A stretch of 64,000 nucleotides of DNA from the NCBI GenBank assembly GCA_024635655.1, contig JAGXIL010000024.1:1-64000 (forward strand). Direction: 5' to 3'. The first letter of the stretch is position 1; every line of letters begins with the position of its first letter. The stretch is from Gillisia sp. (lineage in GTDB: Bacteria > Bacteroidota > Bacteroidia > Flavobacteriales > Flavobacteriaceae). Under the pieces are notes generated by a model that did no database searches, was not told where the DNA came from, and saw nothing but the letters and a program-made list of their open reading frames with translations. A program made the translations under genes and the position numbers. Below are positions 53,300-62,877 of the stretch, one piece after another.

Positions 53300-53315
53300 C
53301 CGAAAACGTTTGAGT
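53300..53315. promoter_or_regulatory. LacI-type operator candidate upstream of pfkA
   Basis: ccgaaaac-gtttgagt matches the symmetric consensus acgaaaacgttttcgt at 13 of 16 bases and shares the core with the susC site at 41760-41775. It lies 50 bp before the pfkA ATG and upstream of the putative -33. Confidence 0.55.
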
Positions 53316-53327
53316 ATCACGGCCGAA

Positions 53328-53359
53328 TTAGGTTTTAACCCAAAAATCAAATAGTTTTA
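53328..53359 (+). promoter_or_regulatory. Candidate pfkA promoter
   Basis: TTAG (53328-53331) and TAGTTTTA (53352-53359; one mismatch to TAnnTTTG) with about 20 bp spacing, 5 bp before the ATG. Confidence 0.4.
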
Positions 53360-53364
53360 CATTA

Positions 53365-54351
53365 ATGCAAGCACAAATTAAGAAAATAGGGGTATTAACT
53401 TCAGGAGGAGATGCCCCGGGAATGAATGCAGCAATTAGGGCTGTTGTTAGAAGTTGTGCATACCATCAGGTAGCATGTGCCGGGATCTTTAGAGGATACC
53501 AGGGGCTTATTGAAAATGATATCGAAGATCTTGATGCACGGTCGGTAAGGAATATTATAAGCAGGGGAGGTACATTTCTTAAATCTGCCCGCTGTAGTGA
53601 ATTTATGACCAAAGAAGGCCGGAAGATAGCTTTTGATAATTTGAAAAACGCCGGAATAGATGCCCTTATTATTATTGGTGGGGATGGTACTTTTACCGGG
53701 GGGCTTGTCTTTGAATCTGAATTCAATTTTCCCGTTATAGGAATTCCCGCAACAATAGATAACGACATAAGCGGCACAGATTTCACGATTGGCTATGATA
53801 CTGCTCTCAACACTGTTGTTGAAGCTATAGATAAGATAAGGGATACCGCTAGTTCTCATAACAGGCTTTTCCTGGTTGAGGTAATGGGTCGGGATGCCGG
53901 AGCCATAGCCCTGAACAGTGGCATTGGAGCCGGAGCAGAAGAGATCCTTATCCCGGAAGAAAGTGATGGAATTGAACGGCTTTTAGAATCTCTCCGGAAA
54001 AGCCGGAAGTCTGGAAAAACTTCCAGTATAATAGTTATTGCCGAAGGTGATAAAAGCGGAAAAAATATTTTTGAAATGGCAGAGATCATTCAGGAAAATC
54101 TAAGTAATTACGATATTCGGGTTTCTGTACTTGGCCATATTCAACGTGGAGGTTCTCCCAGTTGTTTTGATCGGGTTCTGGCCAGTAAATTAGGCGTTGG
54201 AGCTGTAGATGCAGTGCTTGACGGAAAGCATAATATTATGGTGGGGATTCACCATCAAAAAGTGGTATCGGTTGCCCTGGAGCTTGCCATTAAAGGAGAA
54301 GATAAATTCGACAGGGATCTAAGGAGGGTGGCAGACATCACTTCAGTTTAA
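53365..54351 (+). CDS. pfkA: ATP-dependent 6-phosphofructokinase
   Basis: The 328-aa enzyme phosphorylates fructose-6-phosphate, the committed glycolytic step. It has GVLTSGGDAPGMNAAIRAVV, IIGGDGTFTGG (ATP-type Gly after GGD), PATIDNDISGTDFTIGYDTA with the catalytic Asp, VEVMGRDAG and LGHIQRGGSPS. The residue before TIDND is Ala rather than the Gly of ATP enzymes or Lys of PPi enzymes, a mild oddity still consistent with ATP. It sits directly after the maltodextrin operon and 18 bp before gap, with a LacI-type site upstream. Confidence 0.95.
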   Translation: MQAQIKKIGVLTSGGDAPGMNAAIRAVVRSCAYHQVACAGIFRGYQGLIENDIEDLDARSVRNIISRGGTFLKSARCSEFMTKEGRKIAFDNLKNAGIDALIIIGGDGTFTGGLVFESEFNFPVIGIPATIDNDISGTDFTIGYDTALNTVVEAIDKIRDTASSHNRLFLVEVMGRDAGAIALNSGIGAGAEEILIPEESDGIERLLESLRKSRKSGKTSSIIVIAEGDKSGKNIFEMAEIIQENLSNYDIRVSVLGHIQRGGSPSCFDRVLASKLGVGAVDAVLDGKHNIMVGIHHQKVVSVALELAIKGEDKFDRDLRRVADITSV

Positions 54352-54366
54352 AATTTTAAATATTGA

Positions 54367-55368
<1,002 letters not shown>

Positions 55369-55391
55369 ATTTTTAAACCCCAACAAATTGG

Positions 55392-55442
55392 AAAGGCTGC
55401 TTTAAGAGCTCGTAAATTGTGCCCTTAGATCAGCCTTTTTTT
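55392..55442 (+). terminator. gap terminator
   Basis: aaaggctg...cagccttttttt: 7-8 bp stem with a larger loop and a T-run, 24 bp after the gap stop. Confidence 0.6.
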
Positions 55443-55460
55443 ACTTCTTAATTATTTTAT

Positions 55461-56318
55461 ATGATATTAATTGCCGATGGTGGCTCCACCAAATGCGACT
55501 GGATCCTCTTAAGTAACACGGGAGAACAGATATTCAAGACCAGGACGAAAGGATTGAATCCTGCTGTATTTCCTGAATTAATGTTGGAACAACGTATAGA
55601 AGAGAATCCTGAATTACAGGAAGTAAAAAATCAAGTGGAACGAATCCATTTTTTTGGTGCCGGATGTGGTACCGAAACTCCGAGGAAATTACTTGAGGAC
55701 ATCATAGCCAACTTTTTTACAAACGCTTCAGAAGTCTTGGTAAAAGAGGATATGGTAGCGGCTGTATATGCTGCCACTACCGAACCGGGAATAGTATGTA
55801 TCCTGGGAACCGGATCAAATAGTTGTTTCTTTGACGGCAGGAATATAGAGATGGCAGTGAATTCTCTGGGTTATATCCTTATGGATGAAGCCAGTGGAAA
55901 TTATTTCGGAAAAAGATTGATCAGGGACTTTTATTACAAAAGAATGCCGCCGGATATTGCCAAGAAATTTGCAGCGACCTTTAACCTTGATTCCGATGAG
56001 ATCAAGAAGAATCTTTACAGAAGAGAGAATCCTAACACTTACCTGGCCTCCTTTGCAGAATTTATTTTCACCAATGAACGCAACGGGTACTTTTATAAAC
56101 TGGTGCATGAAGGTATTCAGGATTTTATGCAGTCCAGGGTTTTATGTTTTAAACAGGCCCAAAATGTGCCCATACATTTTATAGGAAGTATAGCCTATTT
56201 TAGTGAAGATATAATAAGAGCAGTAGCCCAGCCGTACAGTCTTGAAATAGGAAATGTAATTCGAAGACCAATAGATGCCCTTATAGAACATTATAGAAAA
56301 AATGTGCTAACTACTTAG
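55461..56318 (+). CDS. N-acetylglucosamine kinase-type BadF/BadG family protein
   Basis: The 285-aa ASKHA-fold kinase has the phosphate-1 loop LIADGGSTKCDW at the N-terminus, adenosine/phosphate-2 segments ILGTGSNSCFFDG, and the connecting LGYILMDEASGNYFGKRLI. Eukaryotic NAGK and Bacteroidota homologues phosphorylate N-acetylglucosamine or related sugars. The gene begins 92 bp after gap, past the probable terminator. Kinase activity is secure from the fold; the sugar is inferred. Confidence 0.87.
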   Translation: MILIADGGSTKCDWILLSNTGEQIFKTRTKGLNPAVFPELMLEQRIEENPELQEVKNQVERIHFFGAGCGTETPRKLLEDIIANFFTNASEVLVKEDMVAAVYAATTEPGIVCILGTGSNSCFFDGRNIEMAVNSLGYILMDEASGNYFGKRLIRDFYYKRMPPDIAKKFAATFNLDSDEIKKNLYRRENPNTYLASFAEFIFTNERNGYFYKLVHEGIQDFMQSRVLCFKQAQNVPIHFIGSIAYFSEDIIRAVAQPYSLEIGNVIRRPIDALIEHYRKNVLTT

Positions 56319-56368
56319 TAGCCAGCATTCCATAAATTATTCCTACATTTAAGTAAAACAATATTTAA

Positions 56369-57907
56369 ATGCTGGTCAAGGTTTATGGAAGTGCCGTTTT
56401 TGGCGTAGAAGCTACTACAATTACAGTTGAAGTTAATATGGCTCCGGGTATAGCCTATAACCTGGTAGGGTTACCCGATAATGCCATTAAGGAAAGCAGT
56501 TACCGGATAGCGGCTGCTTTGCAAAATAATACCTATAAATTTCCCGGAAAAAAGATCACCATCAATATGGCCCCGGCCGATTTGAGAAAAGAAGGCTCTG
56601 CCTATGATCTTACGCTTGCCCTCGGGATCCTGGCGGCTTCACGGCAGATCAATGCAGAGGATATTGATAAATATATCATTATGGGAGAGCTTTCTCTCGA
56701 TGGTAGCCTTCAGCCTATAAAAGGAGCCTTGCCTATTGCTATTAAAGCCAATGAAGAAGGTTTTAAAGGTTTTATCCTGCCCAAACAAAATGTAAAAGAA
56801 GCCGCTATAGTAAATGATCTTGAAGTTTATGGTGTAGATAACATCCTGCAGGTGATCAAATTTTTTGATAAGGGAGAACCTTTGGAGCGAACAGTGATCA
56901 ATACCCGCGAAGAATTCTACAACAGCCTGGACCATCTGGAACACGATTTTGCCGATGTCAAAGGCCAGGAATCCATTAAACGCTGTATGGAAATTGCCGC
57001 AGCCGGCGGACATAACATCATTCTCATTGGCCCGCCCGGATCAGGAAAGACCATGCTGGCTAAAAGGCTTCCCAGTATCCTGCCTCCCATGACGCTTCAC
57101 GAAGCTCTGGAAACCACCAAAATACATAGTGTGGTAGGTAAGGTGAAAGAAAATGTGGGCTTGATGTCACAACGCCCCTTTAGAAGTCCCCATCATACTA
57201 TTTCTGATGTCGCATTAGTCGGTGGAGGGGCATATCCTCAACCGGGAGAGATCTCCCTGTCCCATAACGGGGTTTTGTTCCTGGATGAGTTACCGGAATT
57301 CAAACGCGGAGTCCTAGAGGTGATGCGGCAGCCGCTGGAAGACCGGGAAGTAACCATTTCCCGCGCAAAATTCACAGTGACCTATCCTTCAAGTTTTATG
57401 CTGGTGGCCAGTATGAATCCCAGCCCGAGTGGATATTTTAATGATCCGGGAGCACCTCTTACTTCTTCTCCTGCAGAGATGCAGCGATATTTAAGCAAAA
57501 TAAGCGGGCCCCTGCTTGACCGTATTGATATTCATATAGAAGTTACTCCGGTGCCTTTTGAAAAATTAAGTGAGGAAAGAAAAGGGGAAAGCAGCGTAGA
57601 GATCAGGAAAAGAGTAACTAATGCCAGGCAACTTCAGACCGATCGGTTTACAGATAATGAAAATGTTCATTATAACGCGCAAATGAGCGTGAAACAAATC
57701 AATTCGTACTGTCAGCTTGAGGAAACTTCCAAACAACTGCTAAAGACGGCTATGGAACGTTTGAATCTTTCCGCCAGGGCCTATGACCGGATATTAAAGG
57801 TTTCCCGAACCATAGCCGATCTTGAAGGTTCAGAAGTTATTAATGGATCACATATAAGTGAGGCCATACAATATCGCAGTCTGGACCGGGAGGGTTGGTT
57901 TGGGTAA
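56369..57907 (+). CDS. comM: YifB/ComM family Mg-chelatase-like AAA+ ATPase
   Basis: The 512-aa protein has an N-terminal ChlI-like domain (1-170; YGSAVFGVEATTITVEV, VGLPDNAIKESSYRI), an AAA+ core (Walker A IGPPGSGKTMLAKRLP, Walker B NGVLFLDELPEF, ASMNPSPSG sensor, LLDRIDIHIEV) and a C-terminal lid. ComM is a hexameric helicase that promotes branch migration during natural transformation. It is widespread in Bacteroidota. It is 50 bp after the kinase gene and may share its transcript. Confidence 0.93.
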   Translation: MLVKVYGSAVFGVEATTITVEVNMAPGIAYNLVGLPDNAIKESSYRIAAALQNNTYKFPGKKITINMAPADLRKEGSAYDLTLALGILAASRQINAEDIDKYIIMGELSLDGSLQPIKGALPIAIKANEEGFKGFILPKQNVKEAAIVNDLEVYGVDNILQVIKFFDKGEPLERTVINTREEFYNSLDHLEHDFADVKGQESIKRCMEIAAAGGHNIILIGPPGSGKTMLAKRLPSILPPMTLHEALETTKIHSVVGKVKENVGLMSQRPFRSPHHTISDVALVGGGAYPQPGEISLSHNGVLFLDELPEFKRGVLEVMRQPLEDREVTISRAKFTVTYPSSFMLVASMNPSPSGYFNDPGAPLTSSPAEMQRYLSKISGPLLDRIDIHIEVTPVPFEKLSEERKGESSVEIRKRVTNARQLQTDRFTDNENVHYNAQMSVKQINSYCQLEETSKQLLKTAMERLNLSARAYDRILKVSRTIADLEGSEVINGSHISEAIQYRSLDREGWFG

Positions 57908-58064
57908 TCAATAAGTATATAATTAAAAGTTTATTAGCTCGTTGTATTAAAGACTTTTTAAAATTTGGTTGATGCCTCACTACAGCAGGTATAAATAGGG
58001 TTTTTTCTTTAATAAGGTCTGCTAATATGTAGAGAAAATAATAATTGTGATAAGGGGATAATTA

Positions 58065-58352
58065 TTATGTAGATGAATTATTTATTCCCTTCAAGTATTT
58101 TTTTCGTTTTTGATTGAACTTCTTCATCAAATTATTATTTCCATTCTCCTGTAAATATAAATTTGAAATGAAAAATGTGAAAAAAGTGAGGAATAAAAAG
58201 AGAGACCCGACAATAAAAAAATAAATATAGTATTCTTCTAAAGAATCTAAAAAGGTTAAACAACCAATTGCCATCAGATAATTGACAAGAAACAGTATTA
58301 AAAAAACACGATATACATATTTTATTTTAAATGGAATCATGTTTTTTAACAT
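58065..58352 (-). CDS. Small hypothetical membrane protein
   Basis: The 95-aa protein has two strongly hydrophobic segments (about 14-34 and 42-65) separated by an acidic turn, and a basic tail (KKFNQKRKKYLKG). The ATG start gives a positive-inside N-terminus. I recognise no family. It is lower in GC than its neighbours, stands alone and is convergent with comM; it could be recent or lineage-specific. Coding status is moderately supported by membrane-protein topology and isolation in a clean gap. Confidence 0.5.
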   Translation of the reverse strand: MLKNMIPFKIKYVYRVFLILFLVNYLMAIGCLTFLDSLEEYYIYFFIVGSLFLFLTFFTFFISNLYLQENGNNNLMKKFNQKRKKYLKGINNSST

Positions 58353-58569
58353 CGGTTAATAAACTAATGTAACGTTAAAAAGAAAGCGCTAAAATTTAAA
58401 TTGAAGTTTTTATAACGTTATTCATTTTAATAATACCGTTTTCACTCATAATATCTATTTGAAAAATCGGTAGAACCGGAAAGGATAAAAAATAAGAACT
58501 ACCAGATCATTCTGAAAAGTCTGAAGATTAAAAATGTCAAACAACCCCAAAGCATCTAACAGTTTTTAA

Positions 58570-58577
58570 TACATTTG
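58570..58577 (+). promoter_or_regulatory. -7 element of the DUF2891 gene
   Basis: TACATTTG matches TAnnTTTG exactly, 22 bp before the ATG at 58600. Confidence 0.5.
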
Positions 58578-58599
58578 GAAAAATAAATAAGCCCCACAC

Positions 58600-59757
58600 A
58601 TGAAAAATCTGCTTCTCGTTGTTTTCCTCATATTGATCATTGGTTGTAAAGGGGAGGACCGTTTAAAATCTGAAAAAGAACAAGCCACTAAAGACAGTAT
58701 AGCTGGTTTTGAAGTTAATCTTGACAAACTTGTGGACAGCGAAACTATAGAATTAAACCTGGAACAGGCAAACAGGCTGGCCGATTTGCCTTTAAACTGC
58801 ATAAATAAAGAATATCCCAATAAATTGGGCCAAACCCTGGGAAGTGAAAAAGACCTGAACTCTCCTGTTACCCTGCATCCTGCTTTTTACGGCTGTTTTG
58901 ATTGGCATTCATCAGTTCACGCACACTGGTCCCTGGTAAGACTGCTCAAAAAATTCCCGAAACTGGAGAAAGCAAGTGAGATCAATGAGAAGTTGGAAAC
59001 TTCTCTTTCTAAAGAAAATATCGCGAAGGAAATGGAATACTTTAGGCAGGAACACAACCTAGATTACGAGCGTACTTACGGGTGGGCCTGGTTACTGAAG
59101 CTTTCACAGGAACTTCAAACCTGGGATACTGATATGGGAAAAGAACTTTCCTCAAATCTTCAACCCTTGACCGATCTTATTGTTGAACGATATGAGGAGT
59201 TTCTGCCTAAACTTAATTATCCCATAAGAGTAGGGGAGCATACCAATACTGCTTTTGCTTTAAGCTTTGCACACGATTATGCTGTTGCTACAGAAAATGA
59301 AGATTTTGAAGCCATAATAGAAGAAAGAGCCAGAGATTTTTACCTGAAAGATAAAGGTTGTCCTATTGCATGGGAACCCAGCGGATTTGATTTTTTCTCT
59401 CCCTGTCTTGAAGAAATTGATGTGATGAGAAGGGTACTGCCAAAAGCAGCTTTTTCGCTGTGGATGGATAATTTCATGCCAGAGCTTAAAGATCCCGCAT
59501 TTACTCTTGCGGTTGGAGAAGTTTCAGATAGAAAAGACGGGAAACTAGTGCATTTAGATGGGTTAAACTTTAGCAGGGCCAGGATATTCTACGGGCTTGC
59601 CAAACAATATCCCGAAGAATATGCTCATCTACAGGAACTGGCCGACCTGCATATAAATTATTCATTTTCCAATTTGGTGGGAGACAGTTATGAAGGAGGG
59701 CACTGGTTAGGAAGTTTTGCCATTTATGCTCTGGAAGAAGCCAAAAAAGCCAATTGA
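58600..59757 (+). CDS. DUF2891 family lipoprotein
   Basis: The 385-aa protein has a lipoprotein signal (LILIIGCKGED). The mature region is helical, probably an alpha/alpha barrel, with conserved DUF2891 landmarks: HPAFYGCFDWHSSVHAHW, RTYGWAWLLKLSQEL, VGEHTNTAFALSFAHDYA, CPIAWEPSGFDFFSPCLEE and GGHWLGSFAIYAL. The His/Trp/Cys clusters suggest an enzyme, but none is established that I know of. Its stop overlaps the TTG start of the NRAMP-type transporter (attga), so the two are translationally coupled; the pair is 5' of pxpABC. Confidence 0.88.
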   Translation: MKNLLLVVFLILIIGCKGEDRLKSEKEQATKDSIAGFEVNLDKLVDSETIELNLEQANRLADLPLNCINKEYPNKLGQTLGSEKDLNSPVTLHPAFYGCFDWHSSVHAHWSLVRLLKKFPKLEKASEINEKLETSLSKENIAKEMEYFRQEHNLDYERTYGWAWLLKLSQELQTWDTDMGKELSSNLQPLTDLIVERYEEFLPKLNYPIRVGEHTNTAFALSFAHDYAVATENEDFEAIIEERARDFYLKDKGCPIAWEPSGFDFFSPCLEEIDVMRRVLPKAAFSLWMDNFMPELKDPAFTLAVGEVSDRKDGKLVHLDGLNFSRARIFYGLAKQYPEEYAHLQELADLHINYSFSNLVGDSYEGGHWLGSFAIYALEEAKKAN

Positions 59758-60977
59758 GGAGCTGGTTTAAAAATGTAGGACCGGGAGTACTGGTTTCTGC
59801 TGCCTTTATAGGTCCGGGCACTGTGACTGTATGTACGCTTGCCGGTGTGAATTTTCAGTATGCCTTGTTGTGGGCGCTGTTGCTTTCAATTCTGTCCTGT
59901 ATCGTTTTGCAGGAAATGGCTGCAAGACTTGGGATCATAGCCCAAAAAGGTCTAAGTGAATGCATACGTGAGGAAGTGCAAAACCCGGTATTAAAGGTTG
60001 CTGCAGTGGTACTTATTTTTTCTGCTATAGTGGTGGGTAACGCAGCCTATGAAGCAGGAAATATTACAGGTGCAGTACTTGGCATCACTGCCGTTGCGCC
60101 CCCGCTCAATTTGCCGCTGGGAAATTTTTCCTTAAACCTGTGGAGTATTATTATTGGAGCTATAGCCTTTGGTCTTCTGTCGATGGGAAATTATAAGGTT
60201 CTGGAAAGGGTGTTTATAGGTCTTGTAGTTTTAATGAGTATTTCATTTCTCGTCACCGCCTTTGTTGTAAAGCCTGATCTTTCTGAAATAGTAAAAGGTT
60301 TATTCATTCCTACAACAGGGGAAGCAGGTTTGCTCACTGTCATGGCCCTGGTAGGAACTACAGTAGTGCCATATAATCTTTTTCTGCACGCTTCCCTGGT
60401 AGGTGAAAAATGGAATAAACCGGGAGACCTAAAGATCGCCAGGAAAGAACTCACCTTTGCTATTATTCTTGGCGGTATAGTTTCTATGGCCATTGTAATA
60501 TGTGCTGCGGCACCAAATCTTGATCATGTTACTTCTGCAGCAGATCTTGCCCTTGGCCTGGAACCCTTATTCGGGCAATATTCAACCTGGTTTATCGCAG
60601 TTGGTCTTTTGGCAGCCGGCATAACCTCTTCCATTACCGCTCCTTTAGCGGCAGCTTATGTTGTGCGGGGGTGTTTGGGGTGGAAGGATGGATTAAATTC
60701 TTTAAGGTTTAAATCTGTATGGGCCACGATTCTTCTGCTTGGTGTCTTTTTTTCGTCGCTAAAATTGCAGCCTATAGAGATCATAAGGTTTGCACAAATT
60801 GCCAACGGGATCCTTCTGCCCGTCATAGCTATATTCCTGTTTTGGATCGTCAATAAATCTTCTGTTATGGGTAAATACAGGAATACCGGTTATCAAAATA
60901 TTTTAGGAATAGTTATTATCGCTATCTCTATCTTTCTTGGTGCCAAGTCAATTTATACTGTTTGGCAATCCCTGTAA
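59754..60977 (+). CDS. NRAMP-fold transporter with non-canonical metal-site motifs (YcsG-like)
   Basis: The 407-aa protein has 11 transmembrane helices of the SLC11/NRAMP superfamily (TM1 GPGVLVSAAFIGPGTVTVCTLAG; TM6 VGTTVVPYNLFLHASLVGEKW). Canonical metal transporters have DPGN in TM1 and MPHN in TM6. Here these are GPGT and VPYN, so the metal-binding Asp, first Asn and Met are absent. Bacillus subtilis ycsG, an NRAMP relative, lies beside ycsF/kipI/kipA (pxpABC), the same neighbourhood as here. A non-metal solute such as 5-oxoproline is a reasonable inference. It overlaps the DUF2891 stop by 4 bp and starts with TTG. Confidence 0.85.
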   Translation: MRSWFKNVGPGVLVSAAFIGPGTVTVCTLAGVNFQYALLWALLLSILSCIVLQEMAARLGIIAQKGLSECIREEVQNPVLKVAAVVLIFSAIVVGNAAYEAGNITGAVLGITAVAPPLNLPLGNFSLNLWSIIIGAIAFGLLSMGNYKVLERVFIGLVVLMSISFLVTAFVVKPDLSEIVKGLFIPTTGEAGLLTVMALVGTTVVPYNLFLHASLVGEKWNKPGDLKIARKELTFAIILGGIVSMAIVICAAAPNLDHVTSAADLALGLEPLFGQYSTWFIAVGLLAAGITSSITAPLAAAYVVRGCLGWKDGLNSLRFKSVWATILLLGVFFSSLKLQPIEIIRFAQIANGILLPVIAIFLFWIVNKSSVMGKYRNTGYQNILGIVIIAISIFLGAKSIYTVWQSL

Positions 60978-61409
60978 ATCTCCGGTAATGCTGCAGATCT
61001 TTATCCTTACCTCCAAATAAGGCACTTCCTTTCTTAAAAAACCTTATACTCAACGGAATAGTATTTTCACACTCAACTTATCTATATGCCAAATTTTTCA
61101 TACATTCCTGGGATTAATAGCCCGAGGCTTGCTTTACTATTTTCATTTTTTGGATTTGCAATTTTAATTCCTTGTAGGCTTGCCCCGTCATTTCTTATTT
61201 TTTCGAACTTACAATTTGAATTGTAGAATTCTCCAGCCTCGTAGCCATGCCTCACAATTTTATCTTCTTTATAATTTGGAATTTGGAATTTTATTTTTGG
61301 AATTTGATTTTTGGAATTTTCAAACCTAGTGGACTCGCCCCCAATAATTTTTATTTATAATCCTTGTATCTTGAACCTATTTTCAACATCGAACTTTAAT
61401 TTTTAAGAG
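60978..61409. other. 432-bp gap before pxpA
   Basis: No gene. It is very AT-rich, with the GAATTTG heptad array (61272-61320). There is no clear -7 element directly ahead of pxpA. A weak tgtatcttgaacc at 61366-61378 is the nearest. Confidence 0.5.
61272..61320. repeat. Seven-unit heptad repeat (GAATTTG/ATTTTTG)
   Basis: Units read taatttg, gaatttg, gaatttt, atttttg, gaatttg, atttttg, gaatttt (49 bp) with an unbroken period of seven. It is in the leader region upstream of pxpA. Confidence 0.85.
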
Positions 61410-62150
61410 ATGAAACAAGCACATATTAACTGCGATTTGGGAGAAGGAGGGGAGCGCGATGAAGAATTAATGCCTCTTATTTCTTCCTGTAATATTGCCT
61501 GTGGTGGTCATGCCGGGACAGTGAAAAGTATGCGTGAAACTGTTCATCTGGCTTTGGAGCATAATGTGGAAATGGGAGCACATCCTTCCTATCCCGATAA
61601 GGAGAACTTCGGAAGAAAAACCCTGGATATTACATCTGAAAATTTAAAGCAAAGTCTGGTAGCCCAAATCTTAAGTCTAAAACAAATTGCAGAAGCCGAA
61701 GGAGGAAAACTGAATCATGTGAAGCCTCACGGGGCTCTTTATAATGATGCTGCAAAAGATGAAAAAACAGCTGAAATAGTTATAGATGCCATTCTTGAAT
61801 TCGATCAAAAATTAGCCTTATATGCACCTCAGGATTCTGTGATTTCCCGTTTGGCTGAAGGTAAGATCGAGGTGGTTTTTGAAGCTTTTGCAGATCGAAA
61901 TTATAGGGAAAATTATGAGCTGGTTTCCCGTAAAAAAAGCAATGCTTTGATTACTGAAAAAGAGGCTGTTTTTGAACATCTTTTTTCTATGGTTTCAGAG
62001 CAAAAGATCACCTGTGAAACCGGTACAAAAATCCCCTGCCGCGCTATCACATTTTGCCTTCACAGTGACACTCCAAATGCACCTGAAATAATGAGATTTC
62101 TTGATCAAAAACTGAAGGAAAATAATATGGAAATTTTGCGACATGAATAA
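61410..62150 (+). CDS. pxpA: 5-oxoprolinase subunit A (LamB/YcsF family)
   Basis: The 246-aa protein starts INCDLGEGGERDEELMPLISSCNIACGGHAGT, the LamB/YcsF signature, and includes GAHPSYPDKENFGRK, NHVKPHGALYND and FCLHSDTPNAP. PxpABC is the ATP-dependent prokaryotic 5-oxoprolinase that converts 5-oxoproline (pyroglutamate) to glutamate. Its end overlaps pxpB by 8 bp, so the three genes form one operon. Confidence 0.96.
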   Translation: MKQAHINCDLGEGGERDEELMPLISSCNIACGGHAGTVKSMRETVHLALEHNVEMGAHPSYPDKENFGRKTLDITSENLKQSLVAQILSLKQIAEAEGGKLNHVKPHGALYNDAAKDEKTAEIVIDAILEFDQKLALYAPQDSVISRLAEGKIEVVFEAFADRNYRENYELVSRKKSNALITEKEAVFEHLFSMVSEQKITCETGTKIPCRAITFCLHSDTPNAPEIMRFLDQKLKENNMEILRHE

Positions 62151-62877
62151 TGCATTGCCAAAAATAAGCTTGATGGGGGAGCGGTCAATTCTAATAGAAT
62201 TTGAACCTGATATAGATAAAAATCTGCTCGAAAAGCTACTAAATATTAAAAAATTACTAGAAATAAAATTATTTGAATCAAAGGTTGAGGTAATAAATAC
62301 ATATTCCTCGTTATTAATTATTTACATGTCTAATATAGAGAATGTCTATAGTGCCTTTTCAGCCGTAAATGAGGTGCTGGAGGATGCTAATGTAGTAAAA
62401 AATCACCAACCGGAATTATTTCACATCCCCGTGTGTTACGATCCGGAATTTGGACTTGATCTTTCCGAAATTTCCCTGAACAAAAATCTCAGTTTTAGTC
62501 GAATTATAAATCTTCATACTGCACCGGTTTACACTGTATATTTTCTGGGTTTTTTACCCGGATTTTTATACCTGGGAGGCCTCGATAAAAAGCTTCAGAT
62601 TTCCCGAAAAGAACAGCCTCGATTAGAGGTGCCAAAAGGGTCAGTTGGAATAGGTGAATTCCAAACTGGAATTTATCCCAAAAAGAGTCCCGGCGGGTGG
62701 CAAATTATAGGAAATTCCCCGGTAGTTTTGTTTGACGTAAACTCTGATCCTCCTTGTGAAATTTCAGCAGGAGATAAGGTGAAATTTTTCCCTGTCTCAA
62801 AAAAGGAATTTCAGGAAATTAATGATGCGGTAGGAACAGGAAAATTTCAGCTAAAGAAAGAAAAATATGAAAGCTGA
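62143..62877 (+). CDS. pxpB: 5-oxoprolinase subunit B (KipI family)
   Basis: The 244-aa protein matches the allophanate-hydrolase-subunit-1/KipI family. Motifs include MGERSILIEF, HIPVCYDPEFGLDL, FLGFLPGFLYLGGLD, RLEVPKGSVGIGEFQTGIYP and GGWQIIGNSP. With PxpC it forms the ATP-using part of 5-oxoprolinase. It overlaps pxpA by 8 bp and pxpC by 11 bp. Confidence 0.95.
   Translation: MNNALPKISLMGERSILIEFEPDIDKNLLEKLLNIKKLLEIKLFESKVEVINTYSSLLIIYMSNIENVYSAFSAVNEVLEDANVVKNHQPELFHIPVCYDPEFGLDLSEISLNKNLSFSRIINLHTAPVYTVYFLGFLPGFLYLGGLDKKLQISRKEQPRLEVPKGSVGIGEFQTGIYPKKSPGGWQIIGNSPVVLFDVNSDPPCEISAGDKVKFFPVSKKEFQEINDAVGTGKFQLKKEKYES

Noticed and set aside
58365-58421. Two AACGTTA sites (ataacgttat) as LacI operators
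   Set aside because: They share AACGTT but lack the flanking CG/TCG positions of the susC and pfkA sites, and are not close to a relevant promoter.
59754-60977. Annotation as an ordinary Mn/Fe (MntH) transporter
   Set aside because: The DPGN and MPHN metal motifs are missing (GPGT, VPYN) and context points to 5-oxoproline metabolism.
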